DNA of 21,014 nt from a virus. Below the pieces are notes generated by a model that saw only the letters and a list, made by a program, of their open reading frames with translations, was not told the DNA's origin and did no database searches. Shown piece by piece: positions 1 through 5,972 of this stretch (position 1 is its first letter; each line of letters opens with the position of its first letter). The translations under genes and the position numbers were made by a program. The stretch is from IMG/VR virus record IMGVR_UViG_3300023215_000458, positions 1-21,014 of that record. One strand, written 5' to 3'.

Positions 1-36
1 AATAAAAAAATTAATGATGCAGTGAAGGGATTATAA
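1..36 (+). CDS. 3' end of an upstream gene (partial)
   Basis: The first 33 bases read open in frame 1 as NKKINDAVKGL and end at a TAA (34-36) that shares its last base with the ATG of the next gene (TAATG). This is a plausible hydrophilic C-terminus for a preceding head or head-tail connector protein. Frame 2 also reads through to a TGA at 23-25, giving IKKLMMQ, and cannot be excluded. The fragment is too short to assign a function. Confidence 0.45.
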   Translation, partial: NKKINDAVKGL

Positions 37-314
37 TGAGTTGGAAAATAATTCTAAAACAAATAACTAAGGGGCAAGAGGCATTTTTAAATTATATGAT
101 TAAACATCATGGAAAAGAATATGCTTTAGATATGGGTATTAATGAAATGAATCCAAATGGAATATTTGCTAGTTTGCAAGAAGAATTAAATGTAAATGAA
201 TATGAAATGAGAGGGGAGACTGATTCGGAAACTTTAGCACTATATACATCAATGAATGAACAAATTTTAGAAATAATGGATAAACATTATAAGAATTATT
301 TAGATATGGCTTAA
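36..314 (+). CDS. Small hypothetical protein of the head-tail connector region
   Basis: This encodes 92 residues with no family that I recognise. The protein is predicted to be mostly helical and rather acidic towards the C-terminus; there is no signal peptide or membrane segment. A purine-rich AAGGGA at 25-30 sits just upstream of the ATG and acts as the likely ribosome-binding site. The stop codon TAA (312-314) runs directly into the GGTGA ribosome-binding site of the next gene. In siphovirus gene order the interval just before the tail-completion and tail-tube genes holds adaptor, stopper and neck proteins, so a connector or neck role is possible. That is positional inference only; a small scaffold or accessory protein would fit equally well. 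Confidence 0.7.
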   Translation: MSWKIILKQITKGQEAFLNYMIKHHGKEYALDMGINEMNPNGIFASLQEELNVNEYEMRGETDSETLALYTSMNEQILEIMDKHYKNYLDMA

Positions 315-325
315 GGTGATTTATA

Positions 326-505
326 ATGGATGAAGTAACCTATTTTACTCAATTATTGAGAGATAATTGGCCTTCAACATCGGTTATGGATTCGACTTTA
401 GGAATTGCCGCCGCCCATAGAATTAAACCAACAATTCTTGATATTCGTAATTTATCTTCGGGTGGTTCAACTGATGGAACAACTCAAGACAATATTCACT
501 TGTAA
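326..505 (+). CDS. Tail-completion/terminator-like protein, N-terminal part (frameshifted)
   Basis: The ATG at 326 follows a good AGGTGA ribosome-binding site (314-319), and the frame reads 59 residues (MDEVTYFTQLLRDNWP at the start, KPTILDIRN in the middle) before TAA at 503-505. The reading then appears to continue in the -1 frame, which is open from 475 and gives VNKLSP and then the conserved-looking body of the protein. The two parts together would make roughly 187 residues, a usual size for a tail-completion/tail-terminator protein. That protein caps the tail tube and joins it to the head, and its gene normally sits just before the tail-tube gene, as here. The role is inferred from position, size and general character. 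The break is best explained by one lost base near 500-505, because no slippery heptamer is present. Confidence 0.6.
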   Translation: MDEVTYFTQLLRDNWPSTSVMDSTLGIAAAHRIKPTILDIRNLSSGGSTDGTTQDNIHL

Positions 506-522
506 ATAAACTAAGTCCGGCA

Positions 523-891
523 GTGGGTTCTGCTACTTCTTCCGACCTAATTATAGTCTTTGAAGATGGGCAAGATATAGAATATCCTACTATTGATTGG
601 TCGGTAAGGAATGAAAATTATAACCTAACGGCGCACATTAGAACTATTTCGGCTGGTGATACAAGAGCCGCTGATAATATGTATGCACATGATAGGTTGC
701 AAAGCATCTATAAGTCTCTTCGATACACGATAGAATCAGTGAGGAAAGGCGCAACAGTTACGATTGGAAGCGACTCTTTAAAAATGAACCACATTATATT
801 AGGGGGCAGAACTGAATCTAACAATAAGGCGAAAAGATTATTGGGATATAAAGTAAATGTAACAATGAAAAAATTCGCCATTTCCGTGTAG
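523..891 (+). CDS. Tail-completion/terminator-like protein, C-terminal part (frameshifted)
   Basis: This is the continuation of the 326-505 gene in another frame. A GTG at 523 gives 122 residues, but there is no ribosome-binding site in front of it. The same frame is open back to 475, so 523 is probably not a genuine start. Visible features are an extended beta-rich part (SSDLIIVFEDGQDIEYPTID), a helix with AHDRLQSIYKSLRYTIESVR, and a final strand GYKVNVTMKKFAISV. This alpha/beta make-up and basic C-terminal strand fit tail-terminator (gpU-like) or neck proteins. The tail-tube gene begins 27 bases later. It is either the second half of one gene damaged by an indel or sequencing error, or less likely a separately translated product. 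Confidence 0.65.
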   Translation: MGSATSSDLIIVFEDGQDIEYPTIDWSVRNENYNLTAHIRTISAGDTRAADNMYAHDRLQSIYKSLRYTIESVRKGATVTIGSDSLKMNHIILGGRTESNNKAKRLLGYKVNVTMKKFAISV

Positions 892-918
892 GTATGTAAG
901 TAAAAAGGTGAAGAAATT

Positions 919-2535
919 ATGGCAGTAAATGAAGATATATTTGTAGGTAGTGGAGCAAACTTAGCGTTTGTTCCTGAATTGATATTTAGTGATTATATAG
1001 ATGCGAGTGAATCGGATGAAAACACAGTCACTATGTTGGATTTACATTCAGCAGATATAGAATTAGTTCCTAATCTGTATAAAGGATGCACAGTGGAATT
1101 ATTTGATTATGATTTGGGTGTATCTTCAATACACGTTATTACTTCAAATACTACAACTACTTTTGATTTTAGTCCGGACCATGCTTTTTCTGGTGGTTTT
1201 GAGGGTGATAGTGACTGGTTTCATATTCATCCTTATGGCGCACCATGTCCTGCTAAAAGAGTTGCTTCAAACTCTTTAAAATTAAATGCTGATAATTGGA
1301 TGGGAATTGTTGAAACTGCTACTTTTCCTAATACAGAAATAGAAATGAAACAGATGAATTTATCATTAGGTGGAACAAGAAATTTCACTTATCAATACAA
1401 AGGGATGGAAACATCCAGCGGTGGAAATATTAGTTTAATTGCTAATCATGGTGCTTGGTTATATTACGCTTTAGGAAAATGCACAGGGGTTAAATTAACT
1501 TCTGTATCAGGTTCAACTGTTCCTGCAAATAATCTTTTAGCAGAATCGGGAACAACAAATCAAGTTTATTTTGATACAGAAGATACAGAAGATACAGAAT
1601 GGGATGGTTCTACTGCTGAAGACGGCCATCTTTTTCAAGGTCCGATATTTTATCGAACTGCTGGAGATACAACATTAATGCCCCCTGTTGTTCTTGGTAT
1701 TGATACCCCTGCTCAATTAAATAAAGTAACTGTATCAACTTTTCCAAGCGGAATAATAGATGAAGCAATTACATATACATTTGCTGAGGCGAATGGGGCA
1801 GATTTGCCTTCATTTTCACTTGAACATAGTATTGCTAAAACGACTAATACAACGGCTACTCAAGGAACTACTACTGAAACTGAAACATTAGTTAGAATTG
1901 CTAGAGGAAATCGTGTTAATACTTTAACAATGACGGCTAATGAAAATGAAGAAGTTAAAATGACTATGGATTTAAACACTAGAACTGTTGATTATATTAA
2001 TGATTTAATTACTGTTACTGACGGTTCAGTAGTTTATACCCCAAGAAATGCCGTTACTACTGATTCATCTTTGTTTAATTATAACAGTAATGCAGAAGCA
2101 TTAGAACCATTTTTCTTTTCTAGTGGGTTATTCCAATGTTTCGGACAAACTTTCTTAAAGATTACAAATTTAACTTTGACTATTAATAACACTTTAACTG
2201 ATAAAAGATTTGTAGGTATTGGTAGTAAAGCCATTAAAGATGGAATGCCCGCACAAAGAACTTATGAAATTGCGTTTACTGCAATGGTTACAGATGATAA
2301 ATTATTTCAAGAATTATTGAACAATAGTGAAGATTTAGGAGCAACTAACCAAATAGTATTACAATTTGATAAAGATAGTAATGAGCAAATTCTACTTAAT
2401 TTCCAAGATTATTTCTTATCTACTGCTACTCTTACTGTTCCAGATGATAAAGGCCCAATTACAGTTGAAGGAACTGTTATGCCTAGAACTATGAGTAAGT
2501 GTGAAGTTAAAACTCATTGGATTCTTCAAGGGTGA
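919..2535 (+). CDS. Major tail tube protein
   Basis: This encodes 538 residues, from an ATG preceded by AGGTGA at 906-911. The product is Thr/Ser/Asn-rich and almost wholly beta-stranded. Residues about 146-188 (MNLSLGGTRNFTYQYKG, then GGNISLIANHGAWLYYALG) look like the core of siphovirus tube subunits. Residues about 415-470 (ITNLTLTINNTLTDKR, then GMPAQRTYEIAFTAMVTDD) match the strand-turn-strand typical of the tube-protein C-terminal half, where an 'inner' beta-sheet is followed by a variable-length domain. At 538 residues it is longer than many tube proteins, with an extra N-terminal section (about 20-110) and a loop carrying three DTE units. Its place just ahead of the chaperones and tape measure supports the call. 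It would polymerise into the tail tube that conducts DNA into the cell. I saw no sheath gene, so the tail is probably non-contractile. Confidence 0.75.
   Translation: MAVNEDIFVGSGANLAFVPELIFSDYIDASESDENTVTMLDLHSADIELVPNLYKGCTVELFDYDLGVSSIHVITSNTTTTFDFSPDHAFSGGFEGDSDWFHIHPYGAPCPAKRVASNSLKLNADNWMGIVETATFPNTEIEMKQMNLSLGGTRNFTYQYKGMETSSGGNISLIANHGAWLYYALGKCTGVKLTSVSGSTVPANNLLAESGTTNQVYFDTEDTEDTEWDGSTAEDGHLFQGPIFYRTAGDTTLMPPVVLGIDTPAQLNKVTVSTFPSGIIDEAITYTFAEANGADLPSFSLEHSIAKTTNTTATQGTTTETETLVRIARGNRVNTLTMTANENEEVKMTMDLNTRTVDYINDLITVTDGSVVYTPRNAVTTDSSLFNYNSNAEALEPFFFSSGLFQCFGQTFLKITNLTLTINNTLTDKRFVGIGSKAIKDGMPAQRTYEIAFTAMVTDDKLFQELLNNSEDLGATNQIVLQFDKDSNEQILLNFQDYFLSTATLTVPDDKGPITVEGTVMPRTMSKCEVKTHWILQG
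1573..1599 (+). repeat. Three perfect tandem copies of a 9-bp unit
   Basis: The unit GATACAGAA occurs three times in a row inside the tail tube gene and encodes DTE-DTE-DTE, an acidic surface-loop-like insertion. The copies are identical, which points to recent replication slippage. The repeat unit is a multiple of three, so copy number can change without breaking the frame. Confidence 0.9.
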
Positions 2536-2540
2536 TTTAA

Positions 2541-2678
2541 TTGGATAAAAGAGAAAAAAGAAAAATTTATTTAGAAAATTTATCTAAAAAAGAAGCGGCA
2601 AAAGTAGCAAAGGCTAAGAAAGCCGCAGAAAAGAAAGCAAAAGCGGGGGCTAAAAAAGAATCCAAAATTTCCAAATAA
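2541..2678 (+). CDS. Small Lys/Ala-rich basic protein
   Basis: A TTG start at 2541 has a GGGTGA ribosome-binding site (2530-2535) that overlaps the tail-tube stop codon. The frame runs 45 residues to TAA at 2676-2678. The product begins MDKREKRKIYLENLSKKEAA and continues with Lys/Ala repeats to a Lys-rich end. It is predicted to be helical and strongly positively charged, with no membrane segment. I do not recognise it. It sits between the tube and chaperone genes, so it could be a small tail-assembly accessory or nucleic-acid-binding peptide. The compositional bias makes it hard to call from sequence alone, but the well-placed ribosome-binding site and the lack of another gene in the interval favour it being real. 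Confidence 0.55.
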   Translation: MDKREKRKIYLENLSKKEAAKVAKAKKAAEKKAKAGAKKESKISK

Positions 2679-2684
2679 TTAAAT

Positions 2685-2726
2685 TCCACCAACACCGTTT
2701 GTCCGTATGTTGGTAAAGAAGGTGGA
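2685..2726 (+). promoter_or_regulatory. Possible leader structure masking the chaperone ribosome-binding site
   Basis: TCCACC (2685-2690) is the exact complement of GGTGGA (2721-2726), which contains the ribosome-binding site of the chaperone gene starting at 2731. A competing 7-bp stem, ACCAACA (2688-2694) with TGTTGGT (2708-2714), would leave that site free. Two mutually exclusive pairings in a 50-base gap could set the translation rate of the chaperone. This is seen by eye, with no folding calculation. Confidence 0.3.
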
Positions 2727-2730
2727 GAAT

Positions 2731-3117
2731 ATGTTAAATGAAGAAAAAAAATTAGTTAGTGATAAGAGTTTGCTGTTTGCGGCAACTGAGGCCAAAATAC
2801 ACTATCTCAAAATAAGTGAGAAAAGTGACGAGCATTTGAAAATATGGATTAAAGAACCCACTTGGTTGCAAGTTGAGCAAGCGATGGCTTCTGTAATGAA
2901 GATTAATGCAAAAACACAAGAAATGGATATTGATTTGAATAATCTCTATCATTATATGATTGATAATTTTATAGAAAAGACTGAACCTAATTTATCTAAA
3001 GTTGATTTAATTAGATTAAGTCCTTATCTTGGTTCTCAATTAAAAGATATATTACCCAATCCTCTTCAAGAGTTATCAGGGGATGATACAAAAAACGGAG
3101 AATTAGAGAAGCAATAA
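2731..3117 (+). CDS. Tail assembly chaperone, short form (gpG-like)
   Basis: This encodes 128 residues. I chose the ATG at 2731 because AAGGTGG lies 6 bases upstream; an in-frame ATG at 2707 has no such site. The protein is helical and contains EPTWLQVEQAM at about residues 42-52, a pattern seen in tail assembly chaperones, and it ends with an acidic, low-complexity linker. It lies between the tail tube and tape-measure genes, where tailed phages keep the G/G-T chaperone pair (known from phage lambda and many others). The chaperone coats the tape measure and recruits tube subunits, and it is not part of the mature tail. A slippery heptamer near the 3' end lets a fraction of ribosomes make the longer form described separately. 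Confidence 0.8.
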   Translation: MLNEEKKLVSDKSLLFAATEAKIHYLKISEKSDEHLKIWIKEPTWLQVEQAMASVMKINAKTQEMDIDLNNLYHYMIDNFIEKTEPNLSKVDLIRLSPYLGSQLKDILPNPLQELSGDDTKNGELEKQ

Positions 3118-3308
3118 GGGGTCAAAAGGCTGACCCCCAAATTATTTCTCTAATTACTGTTTATTCGCTATCTAAGGCATTGGCGATAAGCCCATTGGAA
3201 ATTTATAAAATGCCCGCAACACTAGTTAGAGATTTATTAAGTGTTCATGGAGAGGTCGAAAACTACAAAGCCGAGATGATGGATAGAGAAATGAAGAAGA
3301 ATAGGTGA
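2731..3308 (+). CDS. Tail assembly chaperone, frameshifted fusion (gpGT-like)
   Basis: This is the -1 frameshift product: zero frame to 3096, then frame 3 from 3096 to TGA at 3306-3308, 192 residues in all. The extra part is 70 residues, beginning RRIREAIRGQKADPQ after the slip and including SLSKALAISPLEIYKMPATL. It is helical and resembles the T-domain that joins tail tube and tape measure. The frame-3 extension has no start codon or ribosome-binding site of its own near its beginning and is open back only to 3087, just upstream of the heptamer. This is the layout expected for a frameshift-dependent domain. Its stop codon lies within the AGGTGA ribosome-binding site of the tape measure. The fusion is inferred from sequence; the efficiency of slippage is unknown. 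Confidence 0.8.
3090..3096 (+). promoter_or_regulatory. Slippery heptamer A AAA AAC for -1 ribosomal frameshifting
   Basis: Read in the zero frame of the chaperone gene the codons are ACA AAA AAC, so the heptamer is A AAA AAC, a canonical X XXY YYZ site. A -1 slip leads exactly into the open frame that carries the T-like domain. The in-frame stop of the short form follows 18 bases later (3115-3117). This type of signal is a known hallmark of tail assembly chaperone genes. Confidence 0.85.
3118..3137 (+). promoter_or_regulatory. Hairpin after the chaperone short-form stop, candidate frameshift stimulator
   Basis: GGGGTCA (3118-3124) and TGACCCC (3131-3137) form a perfect 7-bp stem, four or five of its pairs G-C, with a 6-base loop AAAGGC. 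It starts immediately after the zero-frame TAA and 21 bases beyond the slippery heptamer. No T-run follows, so it is not a typical intrinsic terminator. In the -1 frame it is coding. The spacing is longer than the usual 5-9 bases for a frameshift stimulator, so a role as stimulator is only possible. Confidence 0.5.
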
Positions 3309-3312
3309 GAGT

Positions 3313-5154
3313 ATGTCGGGAACTGTTGATGAAACTAGAAAATCTCTTACTGATTTAAGTCGAATATTAGAAGTAGTTGATAAGCAAACTATTGGGTTTG
3401 CTAGAAATATTGCAAATGCCGGTCAGGAAAGTAAAAAATGGACTTTTCTTGCAAGGATTCTTTCCGGTAGCGGCTTATGGAAATTACAGGCACGACTTAG
3501 AGCAGTAGCGCAAGCATTTGATTTCTATTTTAAAGCACAAGAAAATGCTATGAAACTTCAGGCTGAAAATCTTGAGGGTCTTGCTCAGTTGCAAGAAGCA
3601 CAAGAAGGCATTGCGGAAAATCTTGGGGTATTAACCGCCCTTGAAAATAGCCATAACAAAGCATTAACTGGGACACAACAAAAGAATGAGGCAATAACAG
3701 GTCAATTTAAATTGTTAAAATCTAGCATGAAACGGGCAAGAGAAGAACTGGGTCTTTCAACAGATGAGGCTATATTAAATAAAAAAGCAACTGAATCATT
3801 GAAAGGAAGTTATGTAAGTTTACAAGAAAAATTAACAAAATTGGCTAACCAAAGAGTTAGGGAAATGCAAAAAGTATTATCAAAAGAAGAAAAGTTAGAA
3901 CTTCAAGAGGCATTAAAGAAAACTAAAAGAGCAATTAAAGACATTGAAGATAATAAAAATATGGTTAAAAGAGCAGAAAAAGACTTAGCAAAACTGAAAA
4001 AAGGGGGCAAATCGCCGTGGAAAATCGCTGAGAAACAAGAAAAAATAAAAGAACTAAAAGAACAAAGAAATTTAATAAAACTGCAAGGTGTAAAAGCCAA
4101 AACTGGACCACTTAAAATGCAAATGGCCCTGCAAAAAAAATTACTTAGGGGGCCATTTACCAAAATATTACTTGGCGCAATGAAATCACTGAAAATGATG
4201 ACTTTAGTTCCATTATTTATGAAGTTGAAGAAAATGGGTATTAAAAAAGTGTTAGGCTCAGTTTGGAAAATAGTGAAAATGGCTATTGGGTTTTCTCTTT
4301 ACTTTATTCTGTTCATAGTAGGGGCATTTTTAATCTTTGCAATAATTAAAAAGATATTTTCTAAAGGAGAAATGATGGCTACGGTTATGGAAACTTTATC
4401 GGGAATATTTGAAGGGATGAAAATGACGCTTTCTGGATTTGTAGATATATTTAATGCCTTTTTCGGAGAAGGAACATTTGGTGAAAAATTAAAGACTTTA
4501 ATGAGTGGCTTTGGAAAAATATTTGGTGGATTAGGAACTATATTATGGTCGGTTGGTTTGGGAATACTTAAATTCGGATTTAAATTTGTTGTTGGTTTTT
4601 GGAGCCTAATATTTAAAGGAATTATATTAATATTCTCCAATTTTACTAAAATGGAATTTTGGAGAGATAAAATAATTAAACCTATAAAAGACTGGGTGAA
4701 CGATTCTGTTATACCGTGGGCCAAAAAATATTTCTCGGATAAAGCCGAGCAAATCAAGCAATTATTTCCCGATTTCTGGACTAAATGGTTAAAACCTAAA
4801 TTATATGACCCACTTTATACCATATTAAGCGCAGTTAAAACAAAGGTAGAAGATGCTTATAAGTGGATTAAAAATATGGAATGGTGGGCTTCCGGTGGTG
4901 TTTCTAAAGGTGGATTAGCAATGGTTGGTGAAAGAGGACCAGAATTGGTTAATTTACCCGCAGGTTCTAGAGTAACATCTGCACCACAAACAAAAAGGAT
5001 GTTGGGTGGAATTTCTAATACCATCAATGTTAGTGTTAATGGGAGAGTAGGGGCATCCGATTCCGAATTACGGGATATAGCAAAGAAAATAGGAAGAATG
5101 GTTAGTGCTGAGATTAATAGAAGCACTTCTTCTTCCACTAATTTGAGGTATTGA
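3313..5154 (+). CDS. Tail tape measure protein
   Basis: This encodes 613 residues, from an ATG 4 bases after AGGTGA (3303-3308), which contains the stop of the chaperone fusion. The order of regions is: N-terminal helical part; a long Lys/Glu-rich coiled-coil-like stretch (about 90-265); hydrophobic helices at about 323-349 (IGFSLYFILFIVGAFLIFAI) and 408-444; and a C-terminal tail with ASGGVSKGGLAMVGERGPEL at about 526-545 followed by NLPAGSRV. That Gly-rich VGERGPE motif is typical of tape-measure C-termini. The protein sets tail length and is ejected with the DNA; the hydrophobic segments may insert in the host membrane. At about 1.5 angstrom per residue (a rule from known phages), the tail would be near 90 nm. 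I saw no peptidoglycan hydrolase domain, which would fit a host lacking murein but does not prove it. Confidence 0.9.
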   Translation: MSGTVDETRKSLTDLSRILEVVDKQTIGFARNIANAGQESKKWTFLARILSGSGLWKLQARLRAVAQAFDFYFKAQENAMKLQAENLEGLAQLQEAQEGIAENLGVLTALENSHNKALTGTQQKNEAITGQFKLLKSSMKRAREELGLSTDEAILNKKATESLKGSYVSLQEKLTKLANQRVREMQKVLSKEEKLELQEALKKTKRAIKDIEDNKNMVKRAEKDLAKLKKGGKSPWKIAEKQEKIKELKEQRNLIKLQGVKAKTGPLKMQMALQKKLLRGPFTKILLGAMKSLKMMTLVPLFMKLKKMGIKKVLGSVWKIVKMAIGFSLYFILFIVGAFLIFAIIKKIFSKGEMMATVMETLSGIFEGMKMTLSGFVDIFNAFFGEGTFGEKLKTLMSGFGKIFGGLGTILWSVGLGILKFGFKFVVGFWSLIFKGIILIFSNFTKMEFWRDKIIKPIKDWVNDSVIPWAKKYFSDKAEQIKQLFPDFWTKWLKPKLYDPLYTILSAVKTKVEDAYKWIKNMEWWASGGVSKGGLAMVGERGPELVNLPAGSRVTSAPQTKRMLGGISNTINVSVNGRVGASDSELRDIAKKIGRMVSAEINRSTSSSTNLRY

Positions 5155-5155
5155 A

Positions 5156-5968
5156 ATGGCAACCACATCAAATTTTACCCAAGTTCATCACGTTTGGCTT
5201 GATTTAAGTTCTAGAAGTCCATTTACAGATGATGCAGATACAGCCACAATGAAAACATTTGAAACTAATAGAATAGGATTGAAATGTGATACTGTTGCTA
5301 TTTCCACTGCTAAGAATATCATGGCTTTTCCTACTCCCGCAATAGGTATTGCTACTGGGCATTCTGTTTCATTGGGTTTGGATTTAGGTATGTCTACAAA
5401 AAGTGTTAGTTTAAGTGGTATTATTACTGAACAGTTTATCAGCAAACAATTTAAATCAGGAGATTTACCTAAAAGTAAAACAGATAGCACGTTAGATGCT
5501 TCCCATGCTGATTATACTTATACTGATAATGATGGTAAATATGTTAAAGTATTTATGACCGCACAAGAAGTTTCACAATTAATGCATTCATATGTTGATG
5601 CTTCTTTTATGCAGACTCAACAAAATCTAAACAAATTGATTATTCTTATACCTTCAAGAGTTGGCCCAAATTTCACTTACCATGATAAGGATGAAGCGGG
5701 CAATGTATTAACAACAGGTTCAGCAACCGCTTTAGAAAATTGCCCATTGATTCCTTTTAATTATGGCGTTAGAGATAAAGGGTCTAGTAGTAAATTAGAT
5801 GCTACGAATAGTATTTCTCAAATTAGATTTCCCAAACCAATAGATACTTCAAAAAATATCACTAAGGGTATTTCTGGTTTTGTTCGCTCTTTTGATACTA
5901 CTTTTGTAGGCGGCCAACCATTTGTAGAGTTTAGTTTATCGTTTGAACTCGCACTCTCTAGTTTGTGA
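5156..5968 (+). CDS. Probable distal tail (Dit-like) or tail-tip protein
   Basis: This encodes 270 residues, starting one base after the tape-measure stop with GAGGT at 5145-5149. The product is beta-rich with no signal peptide. Strand-like blocks include GHSVSLGLDLGMSTKSVSLS at about 72-91 and a closing GGQPFVEFSLSFELALSSL. The final strand pattern recalls tube-like or distal-tail folds, in which a beta-barrel forms a hexameric ring under the tail tube. The gene directly after the tape measure is normally the distal tail protein, and that position is the main reason for the call. I do not recognise a specific family, so another baseplate ring component is equally possible. Confidence 0.6.
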   Translation: MATTSNFTQVHHVWLDLSSRSPFTDDADTATMKTFETNRIGLKCDTVAISTAKNIMAFPTPAIGIATGHSVSLGLDLGMSTKSVSLSGIITEQFISKQFKSGDLPKSKTDSTLDASHADYTYTDNDGKYVKVFMTAQEVSQLMHSYVDASFMQTQQNLNKLIILIPSRVGPNFTYHDKDEAGNVLTTGSATALENCPLIPFNYGVRDKGSSSKLDATNSISQIRFPKPIDTSKNITKGISGFVRSFDTTFVGGQPFVEFSLSFELALSSL

Positions 5969-5972
5969 TATT

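Noticed and set aside
475-505. Programmed frameshift in the tail-completion gene
   Set aside because: No X XXY YYZ heptamer in the correct phase was found in the overlap of the two frames; a single-base indel is simpler.
3118-3137. Hairpin as an intrinsic transcription terminator
   Set aside because: No T-run follows the stem, and the sequence codes for the T-like domain in the -1 frame, with the tape measure directly downstream.
4299-4757. 152-residue open frame on the - strand
   Set aside because: It lies wholly within the tape-measure gene, has no ribosome-binding site and shows a composition expected from the antisense of an AT-rich gene.
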